Source: Sipunculus nudus
Lineage: Eukaryota > Annelida > Sipuncula > Golfingiida > Sipunculidae
DNA: 64,000 bases
NCBI GenBank assembly: GCA_026874595.1
Contig: CM049307.1
Coordinates: 1,637,579 to 1,701,578 of the forward strand
Direction of reading: 5' to 3'
Shown here: piece after piece, positions 11,228-24,334 of the stretch
How positions within the stretch are numbered: the first letter of the stretch is position 1
Layout of the letters: every line of letters starts with the position of its first letter
The notes under the pieces: generated by a model
Told to the model about the DNA's origin: nothing
Seen by the model: only the letters and a program-made list of their open reading frames with translations
The model's database searches: none
Translations under genes and position numbers: made by a program

Positions 11228-12638
11228 GTATTTTTAGCATCCTGTGAGCTTATGCGATGGGGTCCCAGGCGTCCTCCGTCGTTGCCGTGCATTGTCTGTA
11301 CTTTAACCATAGCTAACTCAAAAACGGCAGGAACTAGCATCACCAATTTTTTTGCAAATAATCAGTCATCTGAAAAATTTTATTTGATTTTGTTTATTTT
11401 TTTCTAACTGCATTTTCTTAGGTTTTTTTAGGGGAAAAGCTAAAAAAGCTTTAAAAATCTTCTTCACCAAAACTGTCCAGCCGAATTGTCAAATATTTCA
11501 CAGAAATGATCCCTGGAACAATTTCTCTCAAGTTTGTCCCAATGGTTCCAGTTGGGAGAATTTTGGCCGAGTTACAGGAGGTTGAACTTAGTCATCTGTC
11601 CAAAAAGGCACACTAAAATTAAAATCTCAGACACGCCTGGAGCTATTATTACCAAATTTTATGCTAATGTTTGTCACATAAGTCATGTCTCAAATTGAGG
11701 TATTGGTGGCGCAAAAATGTAATTTTAGACTCTTCTGCCTTATACACTGTTTTATGATGAAACTGTTAAGCTGATTGGTTTAAACTTTACAAGAATTATT
11801 CTATGGTAGGGTTCTGCCAGTTTTATAAAAATAGACCGGGTATATGCAGGTTTAAAAAAGTAGTGTAGCCAACTGAAAAAGGCTTTCATTGTTTGAAAAC
11901 AGATTTGACAACATGCCAAGTTTCAACATGCCAAGGCAAAAGGTCACTCAGTTCAACCAGTTGAGGTCCAGACATCACCATGGCAACTGACCTGACTCTG
12001 TCTGGTGTATAGATGATGTGTCTAGACATCTAGACACATCGTCTAAACGTTTAGACACATCGTCTAGACGCAGAATGCCCAGATAAGAACTAGTGGAATT
12101 ATATCCTTCAACTGTTTGAAAAAACTTGGTTTTCATTTTTAGCGAATCTGTGAGCTTATGCGATTGTGTGGCATTGTCCATCATGCGTCATAGCTATATC
12201 AAATAGGAGCTAGCATCACCATATTTTTAGCGAACCTGTAAGCCTATGTGATTGCTGCGGCGTCGTATGTCATGCTTCGTCTGAACTTTAACCATAGCTA
12301 TCTCAAAAACGGCAGGACTAACTGCATTTTCTTAGATTTTATAGGGAAAAAGCTAAAAAAGCTTTAAAAATCTTCTTCTCCGAAATAGTCCAGCCAAATT
12401 GTCCAATATTTCACAGAAATGATCCCTAGAACAATCTCTCTCAAGTTTGTTCGAATGGTTCCAGTTCGGAGATTTTTGACCGAGTCACAGGAGGTTGAAC
12501 CTTGTCATCTGCCCGAAAAAGCATATTAAAATTTCAGTCTCAGAAACAGCCAGAGCTATCATCACCAAATTTTATGCCAATGTTGGTCACATAGTCATAT
12601 CTGAAATTGAGGAATTGGTGGCGCCACCTGCATCGGCA

Positions 12639-15600
12639 TTTTTAGCTCAGCTGACTATAAGTCATCTGAGCTATAGTCATGGTCCATTGTCCGTCATCCG
12701 TCTGTCTGTCCGTCCGTCCGTTGGTTGGTCCGTCCGTCCGTCTGTCCGTCCGTAAGACTGGCACGTTTTGACACTGTTGGATCTACGAATCTGAAATTCG
12801 GCATACAGTTAGATGTCCCCAAAATCTCATACCATGCCAAAAATTGGGTCAATAGGACTTCATTCCTTCGAGATATTAAGGAAAAACCTCAATTTTTTAT
12901 TAGAAATCTATTTTCACACTTCAGGACTGCCTAATATCAATACCACTCATCTGGTTTTCTTCATATTTACCATAATTATTCCTCTATATAGTTCCTATGT
13001 ACATGCCAGATATTAAGTCAGTATCATATAATTTAAAAAAGTTATGGGCCAAACATAATGGACTTTGTAAAAAAATCAGGAAGATATTTGGTCACTTAAG
13101 ACCAAAAGTGTTAAAGGTAGGGACTTTTTTCCAGTAATACAACTTTAATTAATCAAAATTTAATTGTATACCAAAAATTAGATCAAAATCTGTTAAATTT
13201 TGTTAAATATTGGCAAAAATATAAAATTGGTACCTTAAATTTTGCCCAACTTTGGCCATGGCACGTTTTTTTTCCTGTAGGTACTGTGGAGTTAATTTTC
13301 ACAGCGTGTATACATAAGGATTTAATCTGTTAAAATCTGAAATTTGAAAATAAAAGCTGCAAAATTAGGCTAGTTATTGAATTTTTTGGAGGCTCTTGTT
13401 GTATTCCCTAACATTGTCAAGCAGTCCACTTTGATGACTGTAGGTCATTCAGTGCACATCTCTATGCTCCCCAGGCTGTTGGCATAATTTTAGATGTCCC
13501 CAAAATCTCCTACCAAACCGAAAATTAGATCATTAGGACTTCGTTCCTTTGAGATATTAAGGAAAAACCTCCGTTTTCCATAAAAAAAGCCATTGTTACA
13601 CTTCAAGGCTGCCTAATATCAAAACCACTGATCTGTTTTTGATTATATTTCGTATTCACATTCTTTCATACATTTTCTATGAACATACCAAAAATTAGGT
13701 CAGTATTGGGTATTATTTTGAAGTAATGGGCCAAAACATAATGCAATTTTTTTTTAAATCAGGAAATATATTTTCTCACCTAACATGAGAATTGCTGAAC
13801 CTAGAGACTTTTTTTCAGGAATATAACTTTATTTAATCAAGATTCAATCATTTACCCAAAATTAGATATGAATTTTGCAAATTTCAAGTTATTAGCATAA
13901 ATAAAAAATCAATACCTTAAATTTTGTCCAACTTTGGCACTGTTGATTTAATTTTCACAGCATATATACATAAGGATTTAATCTTTTAAAATCTGAAATT
14001 TCAAAGAAATTGATTGGAAAGAATGGCTTTTATTCATGTTTTCATACACAGTTTCAAGTGTTGTTTACATCTAGCCCACCTAGTAGTACAGCCTTCACTT
14101 GCATTATGTAACAGGCAGCTTGCCTTGGGTCAGCTTGGCCACTACCAGCAGGTTTCCACTCTGCCCTGCATCCCCCCCCCCCCCCCCCCCAGATGGTGCA
14201 TAAACTAGATGAATGTTATTATTTTCTGTATTTGATTCATTCTTATTCTAGGCTATGCTACATTTTAGATTTTGTATTGTACCACCAGGGTTACAGTGAT
14301 TAAAGTGTACATTTAATTGTCCACAAAGTGGTGTATCGCTATGAAAGTGTGGATGTTCATGAGATAAGTAATTCCTTACTTCAGAAGAGTAAAAACTTCA
14401 CCAGGTGTGAAATTGACTATTAATTCCAGTAATAAATTAAAACTGGGATAGTAACTAGAACAATGATATTGTTTGTCCCTCATTCAACCAACAGTGTGTA
14501 TACTTTATTTGAAAAGATGTTTTATTTTATCAAATTTACTGAATCTTTTATTTTATTTTGGTGAATAAAATTAAGCATGTACTGAAACTCCAATGTGCAA
14601 AACTTTTTAATAGTGATTCAAGGAATATTCTTGTAGATGCCATGTTGTGGCATTATTTTCTTATAAATTCAGTTTAAACATTTATGATCTAAAAGTAATA
14701 AAATATATGTGTATGCATATTATGACCCAATATGAGCTACACTCTGGATATATGATGATTGCAACTTTTGCAACAATTTTAATATTTTAACTTATAGTTT
14801 CAGTTTTTTACTCTGTACATATAATGATTGCAACTTTTGCAACAATTCTAATATTTTAACTTATATTTTCAGGTTTTTTTATTAAAAATTTATAAAACCT
14901 GTAAATAAAAAAATGATTCAGATAAAAACTTCTTAATAGAAAAAGTGGATATGCTTTAAAAAATAGGATTATATATAAACTTAAATGAGTTATTCCCTTG
15001 AAAGTGAAATAAAGGTATTAGTCCATTCTGTCCACTTGCCTGTCCATCTGTCAATTTTCACATGCATCACAGTATCTCAAAACTTTTACTGTTTTTCTTC
15101 ATGACAGTCTTGTCAGAGTATTAGTTTGCAATCATATATTTAGAACTTTACTATAACCAAGTAGGAGGGCCCCTTTCCTCTTAGCTTTTCATATTCTTAT
15201 ATAAATGAAAAACATTACAATAGAATATTTCTACATCCACCTTCGTGCTGCCCTCACTTTTCCCTTCTCCGAACCCCATCCCAAAGTCAGCCTCAATAAG
15301 CAAGAACAAGATGAATCAGATATATGCATACTTTAATATTTTGTATAACTATCCGTCCATAGGTACCTATGTACATGCCAGAAATTATGTCAGTATTGTG
15401 TAATATGTAGACATAGTGGGCATCACAATAATGTACCTTGTCAAGACTAAAGAGATATTTTGTCATACAGTCACAAATTCATAAATCACTTCATCAGCAT
15501 AGTTAATCATAACATCTTATCTTTCAAATTGAAAGCTTGCAGACTACCATACACTTTAGATCCTTCAACAAATAGCCTTATCATCATTCTACTACTGCTT

Positions 15601-15858
15601 ATTACTGCTGTCATTGCATTCATGTTTGCTCAAATATATAAATAAAAAATAAACCACTATATTTTACTCTATTAATCCATCAGTCAGGTAATTTCATTTA
15701 TCATTTACTCACATATTACATTACATTCCTTTATAACAGCCCAACATGTCCATGATATTCATAAGCTTTATCGGCTCGATATAGTATCACAGTGGAGTCC
15801 AATTTATAGTCCAATCACGATCAGCTGAGCGCCGTGACCCATGGGTCGCTTTTTTGTT
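12639..15858 (+). mobile_element. Family A 3.2 kb element, copy i
   Basis: It starts TTTTTAGCTCAGCTGAC. The first 29 bases after the T run fold on themselves (AGCTCAGCTGAC, loop TATAA, GTCATCTGAGCT), and a GTCCGTCC tract follows. The body contains an internal duplication (12790-13390 and 13490-14000 are related) and a poly-C tract at 14172-14190. It also has a 70-bp direct repeat near 14750-14880. It ends TCAGCTGAGC, the palindrome GACCCATGGGTC and a T-rich terminus. It is inserted in family B. No protein frame longer than chance is present. Confidence 0.85.
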
Positions 15859-17004
15859 CGGGGTCATCAGTGCCTGTATCACACTGAGGGCTACAAAAAA
15901 ATTCTTCTCTGATACCATATGGCTAAAATGTTTAATATCGCCCAGAAATGATCCTAAGGTAGTGCTTTCTGAAGTTTGTTCAAATGGTCTCTGTTCAGTG
16001 ACTTTTGGCTAAGTTATGGGAAGCTGAATTTAGTCATATGCCATAACGGCCCATATTAGCTCAGTGGCTACAAAGATCTTCTCAAAAACCACTGGGCCAA
16101 ATTCTTAAATCTCACTTATTGATTATCCTCAGATGTTGATAATTCAAGTTTGTTTAAATGGTTTTGGTGCTGTGCTTTTTGGCTGAGTTACGGAAGCTGA
16201 ACTTAGCCAGTTTGCTGTGTCTTCCTATATGAGTTATAAACCTGTGAAACGTTTTTGACTGGTGCCACTGAAGCCAGTTTGTTAAATATTTTACAAGAAT
16301 AATCCCCACAATAATTCTTATTATAATTGTCATTAATAGTTCCACATGAATGATTTTTGGCTGAATTATGGAGATTAAATTGAGTCATTTTACCATATAT
16401 GTTAGCTGTGTGATGTGGTTACATCTAGCCTGGCACCAGTTTATCAGCATCTATTACATCATGCCCCTAGACATTTAGATTTCAGGTTATTTTTGGTTAA
16501 TATTGACAAGAAAATTTTTTAAAATCTTTTAAAAAATTTAGATTTATGATTTAACTTATTCTTCATACCAGGCAATGTTACAATTATGGATATTCAGCTA
16601 TCTGTGGGTGTATAAAGACAACTGTACGTGGATTATAAATTATAGGTATCCCTGCTCAACTTAATTCAAGAATTTGCCATCAGTGAGATATATTTGTATT
16701 TTAATTTTGCATTCAGTATGCATCTGTAATAATTTTACATATATTCCTTATTTCTTTTTTTAATAAAAAGTCAGCTGAAAAGCATTTTGTATTGGGAAAA
16801 TTAATTTCAAAGTTATTTCAAGTAGGGACCACTTTTGTGTTCAGGTGGCAGCACTTGGTTTACCATTGGCAGATTGCCAGTGCCTTGATGGTGACCATTA
16901 GCCAAGATGATGTCAGCTCTATAAATAGTTTTGGCACAGTGCCAGGATTGGAAGAAGTGCAGCCAGGTATAGGTCAAGAGTTCACTCAGTGGAGTAGCTG
17001 CATT
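15859..17004. repeat. Family B body between two insertions
   Basis: Degenerate monomers of about 150-180 bp occur at 15880-16420, each with an ACTGAGGGCTAC-like start and a TTTTGGCTGAGTTA phrase. Less repetitive AT-rich sequence follows, up to the left copy of the LINE target duplication GAGTAGCTGCATT (16992-17004). Open frames around 16792-17151 are accidental. Confidence 0.5.
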
Positions 17005-17192
17005 TTTTTTTTTTATTACAGAACAAATCAATACAGACATTACAAAACAAAACAATACAGACATTACAACACAAAACAATGTTACAGATTCACATTCAAT
17101 AACACCGTGAGATTTTTACCAAGATTTTACATAAAAACTTTCATTTCGTGATATCTGAAAAAAATATAAAAATATTCATTTACTATTTTTTT

Positions 17193-20100
17193 TTAATTCT
17201 CTAAAAACTCTCCAAATTGCATCCATTTCTTTTTATGCTCTTCCAATTTTCCTCTATTTTTAGAGACTATTTTCTCAAAAAAAACATGCACATGTTTAAT
17301 GAATTCTACTGCCCTTTGTGCAACCGGCAACTCCTCTTTGCATCTACACACATAGATATATCTTTTTATTACCAGTACTATAGAATTTTCTAAAACTGCT
17401 GAGGCATCATTAAATATAACATTACTCAGTGATAAAGGTCCTATTTTACATCCTTTTTCTAAACAATATTTTGTGATATCCTTCCATAATTTGTCTACAT
17501 GTGTGCATTCCCACATAATGTGATAGAGTCTCTTTTTCTGTCTTGCAAAATGTACATTTATCATTACTTTTTATTTCCATTTTTTCCAAAAGCGGATTCA
17601 ATTTTAAACACCTGTGTAAAATTCTATACTGAAACATTCTTATTTTTGTATCGATAGTATTCCTGTATAATTCGCTATATGCATTCAGGACCCTTTCTAC
17701 TGATACTTCGTTTATATCAAGTGCCCATTTTTTACACACTCGTTCAGGCGTTTCATATTGCCTTTGAATTAGAATATCATAAATGTATCTAGTTGCTTTC
17801 CTCAGATTCCACAATATTTGTAAAGAGACACCTTTACTTTCTTCCTCTTGTACCTCGGATCTTACACACAGTAGTTTCATTCTCATTGAAATGGCACTTG
17901 CAGTTCTGTGATATGTTAAATAATCAATACCCACCGTATACTTGAACTTAAACCTTTGAAATGTTAAAACTTCATAGTTATCTGAACCCTCCTGGATCAG
18001 ATCTTTAACTTGTCTAATACGTCTACTATACATCAAATTAATAAGACCACGTTCTCTACTCATCTTTATACAGGAGTTAAACCATATATTTTGCTCCGCA
18101 AATTCTAATTTAGACATTGGTTCCTTAAAATTTAAGTCAGTCCAACTTTGTAACACATTTGTCCAAAAGATATTGTCAACCTTCATTACTAAGCGACAAT
18201 GTTCTTTTTTAATATTACATCGAAATAAATATTCTACATTTATCTTAAATAATTCTTGAACAAGTTGTCTCCATTTATCATTTCTTTCCTTAACAATTAA
18301 ATGTTTCACCCAGGATATCTTAAGTGACTCATTCAAAGTCGAGATATCGGTCATTGCCAGACCTCTCTTCACTATGGGAGCTATTAAAATTCTCCTCTTT
18401 ATTTGCTCAGGACCGTTATTCCATATAAACGAGTATAAAATCTTATTCAATTCTTTTATGTAACTTTCGCTTGGACTTGGAATGACAGACATTAAGTATG
18501 TCAACTGTGATATAATATCTGATTTTAAAATAACTACCTTCCCTTTCAAGGTCATATTTCTCCTCGTCCATTTCATTATAGCCTCTTTTATTTTAAGCAT
18601 TACAGATTCATAATTTATTTTAATAGTCTCTTCTATTTTTTCAAATAGTTTTATTCCTAACATCTTTAGAGGACCATTTATGGTTTTCAATCCCAGTTCT
18701 TGAATTCTCTCCTTTTCATATATGTTACAATTTACGGACAAGACCTCAGTCTTTTCCTTATTTATCCTCAGGCCTGAACATTTTTGAAAATCAGAAAATA
18801 TATCTAAAACAGATTTGACTGATTCCACATTTGATAAAATTAACGTGGTGTCGTCGGCATATTGCACTAATGTTATATCCCTTTCTATTAATTTAAAACC
18901 TCTAACATCTCCGGAATCTCTTATTTTTTGTGCCAAAGTTTCTGCGCAGAGGATAAACAAGTATGGGGATAAGGGACATCCCTGTCGAACACCTCATGAT
19001 ATTTTAAAAAATTCTGAGAAATTTCCCCGATTTATCACACAAGAAGTTATGTCTTTATACATCATTTTTATCCATTTTAACATTTTAGGACCAAAATTGA
19101 AAGATTCTAACGTTTTCCATATAAATGAATGTTCTAAAAAATCATATGCTTTTTCAAAATCTATTGAAACAAAAAAAGCTTTTTCTCTTTTTTCCTTTAA
19201 TAAATCTAATATTATCATTAATTTATTTATTCCTTCCCCTATAAATCTGTTCGGCATAAAACCTGTTTGATCACTGTCAATTAGATTTGCGAGGTATTTT
19301 TTCAACCTATTCGCTATTGTTTTTGCGATAATTTTGTAATCTATGTTAAGCAGCGATATAGGTCGCCAGTTCTTTACATAGAGCTTGTCTTTCCCAATTT
19401 TCGGGATTACCTGTAATTATGCCTTGTCTTGTAGACAAAGGTAGCCTCCCTATTTCAAGAGACTCTTTAATCATCTTCAAATGAGGCCAAAATTTTAGAT
19501 AAAACTCCGCTGAAAAACCATCTGTCCCAGGCGATTTATTTCTCTTAAACGATTTGAGCACATTGTAAATTTCACTCTCCGTAATCTGCCCTTCTAAATC
19601 TCTTTTTTCACATGCATTTAAAGCTTTCTTCAATTTTATACTACTGAAAAAATCCATAGAACTCTTTTTCGCCCCTTCAGATGTATATAGACTCATATAG
19701 AATTTGTTTAGTGTTTTCAATATGTCCTTTGGATTTTTAATAATGTTTCCATTACTCTCCTTCAACATATGTATACATTTTTTATTAAAATTTCGTTTTT
19801 CTAAATTTAGAAAATATTTTGTTGGTTTATCACCCTCTTCCAGCCACCTTACCTTACTCCTTATCATTGCTCCTTTAGTTTTATTCTCAATCAGTTTACC
19901 TAACTCCCTTTTTATTTTACAAATATTTGACTGTCTATCCTCAGATTCGATTAAATTTTCCGCATCTTTCTTTTCCGTTTCCATATGGTGCAATTCATTT
20001 AATCTTTTTTCAAGGACCTCTAATTCTTTAACTTGTTTTCTTTTCTTTTCACTACTGAACCTAATTGTAACACCTCTACAATTACACTTAATCATTTCCC

Positions 20101-20950
20101 AAACAACGTCCGCTGAAGCATTTTGGTTTTCTTTCTCTGTTCGTTCTATTGTTTCTTGAATAAGATTTATATATCCCTCATCTTCCATTAAAGAGACATT
20201 TAATTTCCAAAAGCCCCTTCCTCGCTTATAATCTGCAACCTGTAATTCTAATTTTACTGCGTCATGGTCACTTTTATATCCTGTCACTATTTCAACATTC
20301 CTAACATTTTGGACTAAACACTCTGAAACCATTATATAATCTAAACGAGACCCCATTCTGAAAGGATTTTGTCTTTGCCAAGTAAACTGTTTCGTTGCAG
20401 GGTTCATTTTACGCCATATATCAACAAGTCTCCAATCGCAACACCAATCCAAAAGCACACGTTGTGCCTTTGCATTATAATTTCCTCCCCCTATTCTATC
20501 CATATCATTATTCATCACTACATTAAAATCTCCCCCTATTACGCATTTATCACTTGAAACAACTTCAATTTTATGTCTTAACTCTAAGAAAAAATCAGGA
20601 TCATCCGTATTCGGGCCATATATATTTGCTAACGTTATTCTGCAGTCATCCGATTCTACATCAAGTATTATGTATCTACCGTTCTTATCTGTATGACACC
20701 GATGTACCAGGTATTCAAAATTATTTTTAATTAGAATACACACTCCCTTAGAATTTCTAGTGCCGTGAGAAAAATAAATTCTGCCTCCCCACTCAGCCTT
20801 CCACATGTTGCAATCATTAGGACTACTATGTGTTTCTTGCAATAAAATAACACTGTGCTCACTTTGATTAAGCCAATAAAATATCTCTCTTCTTTTCAAT
20901 GGCGCAGCCAATCCTCTAACATTAAAACTGAAAAGCTTAATAGTATTCAT
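17193..20950 (-). pseudogene. LINE ORF2: endonuclease and reverse transcriptase (broken)
   Basis: The N-terminal apurinic-type endonuclease shows SFNVRG, LLQETHS, GDFNVV, RLDYIMVS and SDHD. A basic, coiled linker of about 200 residues follows. The reverse transcriptase shows SPGTDGFSAEFY, DFEKAYD, RQGCPLSPYLF and the catalytic YADD. The C-terminus has a Cys-rich CTFC...H segment. Three lesions break it: a one-base frame change near 19410 between the endonuclease side and the RT core, a TGA at 18994-18996 just before RQGCPLS, and a frame change near 17530 inside the Cys-rich segment. The protein would nick target DNA and prime reverse transcription there. Lesions are few, so the copy is fairly young. 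Confidence 0.93.
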
Positions 20951-21285
20951 TTCGACAATGCAAAAGTAATACAGATAATCTTACTCAACACACAGATAAA
21001 CAAAACACCTATACCTGTTACTTCCCTTGTTCCTACCTGTTGTGTGTTACTTCAACGCTCAGTATTAACTAAGCCTCGTTTAAACCAACAATATATCCCT
21101 TTTTACCCATACACAAAAAAAAAAACAGATCTGTTTTCATTTTTCTAATTTAATATGGGATAATATTTAAGAAAAATGTTAAAATTAAACTTACAAATCC
21201 TGCTTTCAACATTTTACAGCCATATCCACCATACCATTTTATATCCACCATTTGAGTCCATTAATTGAGTACACACGTCCAAATT

Positions 21286-22218
21286 TTATTCAATCGAAAC
21301 TGTCTGTCCCTCAATAATAAGCTTTCCCCTCCAAAACCGTCCTTTCTTTTTGTCATGGTAGGCCGCCGTCAACTGTTTCTTCGCTCTTTTCTTTAGCTTA
21401 TAGTCTTCAAAGGTGAGGTCTTCAAACACCTTTACCGCACTTGACGCACCTGCGAGCTTCTTCTTAGCCTCTTTCACTATCGCGTTCCTCACCGGCCTGC
21501 AATACATTCGTGCAATAATCTGCCTGTTTCCACTGCCAGTTTTCGGACCCGTTCTATGGGCATGTTCAATGAGCTTTTCAGCGTCATTGACAGACTTTTG
21601 TGGAACCAAACTATTGTTCACGAGCACCTGCGCCACCAAATTGACACAGTCTTCGCCGTCATGTTCCACTGGACCTATCACCCGAATATTATATTCTCTA
21701 CTATAACGTTCCATTTCATTTATTTTTTTCCAAATTTTCTCCTCCAAATCATCTACTCTCTTCTCCAAATTTCTCTTATCTGTCTTTAAACACTCAATAT
21801 CTCTTTTAAGCTCTGTGTTTTCCTGTTTTAACCAATCCACATCTTTGCCTTGCTTATCTGAACTCTCCTGTGAGAATTGAACACTTTGTTTCAAATCAGA
21901 TATATCTGTTGACTGGGTATTTGTTTTATCTTTAATGTTATTTATTTCTGTGGTCAGTTCTTGTAATAGACTTACTTTTGTAGCCTCAATTGCTTTCATC
22001 AGAGTAACCTCCAACATTTTTATCTGTGCCTCGACGTGGGTCGTCACTCCCTGGGCACCAGGTAATATATCCTGACCTCTCTGACTGTCCTCCATATCAC
22101 CTCTCTCTCTTGTTAAGTACTTTTCTAAACTTGTCTCTGGTTCAGTTTCTTTCACGCTTGGCTTATTCCGTCGTGGTGGCATTTCTAACTCAATATTTGT
22201 GTATGAAAGGTCTTTCAA
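21286..22218 (-). CDS. LINE ORF1 RNA-binding protein (310 aa)
   Basis: An intact 310-residue frame. The real start may be the second Met (MPPRRNKPS), which begins a basic leader typical of ORF1. Residues about 80-170 form a long coiled coil (heptads with many Leu, Lys, Glu and Asp). Next come ERYSREYNIRVIG and an RRM-like and C-terminal domain (about 170-300, with ARMYCRPVRNAIVKEAKKK) as in L1 ORF1p. The family protein trimerises through its coiled coil, coats LINE RNA and acts as a nucleic-acid chaperone. It lies 335 bases upstream of ORF2 on the same strand. Confidence 0.88.
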   Translation of the reverse strand: MKDLSYTNIELEMPPRRNKPSVKETEPETSLEKYLTRERGDMEDSQRGQDILPGAQGVTTHVEAQIKMLEVTLMKAIEATKVSLLQELTTEINNIKDKTNTQSTDISDLKQSVQFSQESSDKQGKDVDWLKQENTELKRDIECLKTDKRNLEKRVDDLEEKIWKKINEMERYSREYNIRVIGPVEHDGEDCVNLVAQVLVNNSLVPQKSVNDAEKLIEHAHRTGPKTGSGNRQIIARMYCRPVRNAIVKEAKKKLAGASSAVKVFEDLTFEDYKLKKRAKKQLTAAYHDKKKGRFWRGKLIIEGQTVSIE

Positions 22219-23724
22219 GTGTCAAAGGCTCTTAATATTTCACTTTTCCCCGAGCGCTCTGCACACCACAGTCTGCACGCCTCCCATACCGGAACCGGAA
22301 GAGTAGCTGCATTCTATTTATAGCTTTTGCAGACTGCTCACTGCATCAGATTTGACACCAAAGTTCAGCCTGAATCTATTTATAGCTTTGGAAGACTGCC
22401 AACAGTGTCAGATTATGCAACAGATCAAGAGTTCGCTCAGTGCAGCCAGGTACAGGTCAAAAGTTCACCTAGTCTAGCCAGGTGCAGGTCAAGAGTTCAC
22501 TCAGTGCAGTAGCTTGAGGCAGCAATTTGTCACAGGTCACTCGGGGGCAACTGCTTTACTCACCAAAGCCTTGTCAGCCCAGTGCATCAAACTCTGGGGA
22601 AGCTGGACTGATATTTTGACCTGTCTATGCATCTTTGATGGTATTCTAATTTACAAGACAGGCGATGACACCTACATTGACTTTTGCAGTGTATGCGCCT
22701 GCTTATTTCTACAGATGAATTTGATACATCAGCCTAAAATTGGGCATGTATATACATATCGTGTAGATTTATAGCGTACAAGACTGGTGGTGCCACCTAC
22801 AATAATTTTTGCACAGTCTATGCCCCTGTTAATTTCACAAGAGGGTTTGACATACAGTCTGACATTGGGCATATGTATATATCTCTTCGTTGTATATTTG
22901 ACTGATTAGGCAAAAATTTTGCATGTTTATAGATCTCACATAGCTCTTAGTCATGCACAAAATTTATGGCGCCACCTGCCACCATTTCTGCTCAGCGTCC
23001 ATCTGTTTGTCTGCCGTGGGCTAAAATCATTCATATCTCAGTAATGGTGTGACTTATCTGCCTAAAATTTTGTGTTTATACATCTTGGATAGCTTTCTGG
23101 ATTTTGTGGCAGGTGGCGCGACCTACATTTATGTATACGCTGCAGACATTCAGGCTTATATCTTAGGACTGGTTTGACATATCCCCCTAAAATTTTGCAT
23201 GTGTATAGATATCACATAGCCCTTAATCATACACAAAATTGGTGGCGCCACCTGCCATCATTTTTGCACAGCATCAGTCTGTTTGTCTGCCGTGGGCTAA
23301 AATCACTTATATATCAGTAGTGGTTTGACGTATCTGCCTAAAATTTTGCATGTTTACACGTCTGGGACAGTTTCTGGATTTTGTGGTAGGTGGTGCAACC
23401 TACATACACATTTTGTCTGCAGACATCCCGGCTATTATGCAACACACCTCACTCTATTTCCCCTTGCCACTCAATCCATGCCTCACTTCACCTTTCCCAC
23501 TCTGATTTTGGCAGATACAAGTAGTCGCTTGTTGACTACCCATATTCTATTTTTTGTGTTGTGTGCACCCATGCCTGAATTTCAGCAGTGATGTTTGTGT
23601 AATTGTTTCTTATTCAAAATGTTTAGTGTTCATATACATGAGAAGTAATGGTCCAGCATTGAAGCATTATACCTGGTGTATTTCCCAATGCACAGGTTTG
23701 CATTAGGCCTGTAGGCCTTGTTTA

Positions 23725-24334
23725 ATATAAATAAAAGCCATAAAACCAGGTACTTATGATCATTATTTAGATTTGTGATTTTTGTATATTCTGGATTCTC
23801 AACATCATTGTTTGGCTAATACAGAAGAAATACTAGACATGGTGCGAATGCTTTGCAAATGAATTTGAATACGAATATGAATATGTACTGCATTAAAAAA
23901 TTTTATTGCATAAGAATGGGAATTCAGGTAAAAATGAAAGTATTTGAATACCAGTGCAGATACTTTCAAAATGTATTCATGAATGCATTCATGAATATAT
24001 TCTATAATATTATTTTAATAATCATTTCAGTTGTATTTTATTTTAAAAATCATATGATTTTCTCATTATTTTTTTTTAAATGAAAATTAAATTGGCACAA
24101 TATTTGTTATTAAATTTTAATAAAGAGTTAAACTCCTTATTATATGTGCCGCTTATAAGTCGTATTGCCAAGTCAAAATCTTTGTGACAATAACACTCCA
24201 TTTGTTAATAAAATAAATGAAATCAATCCTCTTCCCTGTCTCCAAAGATACTATCAAAATCATAAGCTAAACACCAACAACTCATAATAAAGCTTATATT
24301 TATTACCACACAAAACCAGCATGTGCCTCATTCT
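23725..24334. other. AT-rich spacer
   Basis: It contains a low-complexity GAATATGAATATG-like patch (about 23860-24000) and runs of T. The 76-codon frame at 23853-24083 is explained by this composition. No gene was recognised. Confidence 0.5.

Larger units (their letters stand above)
17005..22300 (-). mobile_element. Full-length L1/Tx1-like LINE, antisense
   Basis: A 5.3 kb non-LTR retrotransposon on the minus strand. It is flanked by the 13-bp duplication GAGTAGCTGCATT at 16992-17004 and 22301-22313. The poly-A tail appears as a T run from 17003. Order on the minus strand: short 5' UTR (about 80 bases), ORF1 (22218-21286), a 335-base gap, ORF2 (20950-17193) and a 3' UTR with two related TGTCTGTATTG phrases. 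The structure and motifs fit the L1/Tx1 group. ORF1 is intact and ORF2 is broken at three places, so this copy cannot move by itself. Confidence 0.93.
11228..23724 (+). mobile_element. Family B repeat, copy 2 (split by family A and LINE)
   Basis: Family B starts recur at 11230, 12139 and 12224 (GCGAACCTGT or a variant, followed by AAGCCTATG or GAGCTTATGCG). The body resumes at 15859 after a family A insertion and at 22301 after a LINE. The monomers at 22640-23420 match those at 5218-6230, with the same TTTTGCACAG phrase and GGTGGCGCCACC palindrome. It ends CACAGGTTTGC, the hairpin AGGCCTGTAGGCCT and TTGTTT. Removing the two insertions leaves about 4 kb comparable to copy 1. Confidence 0.65.
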
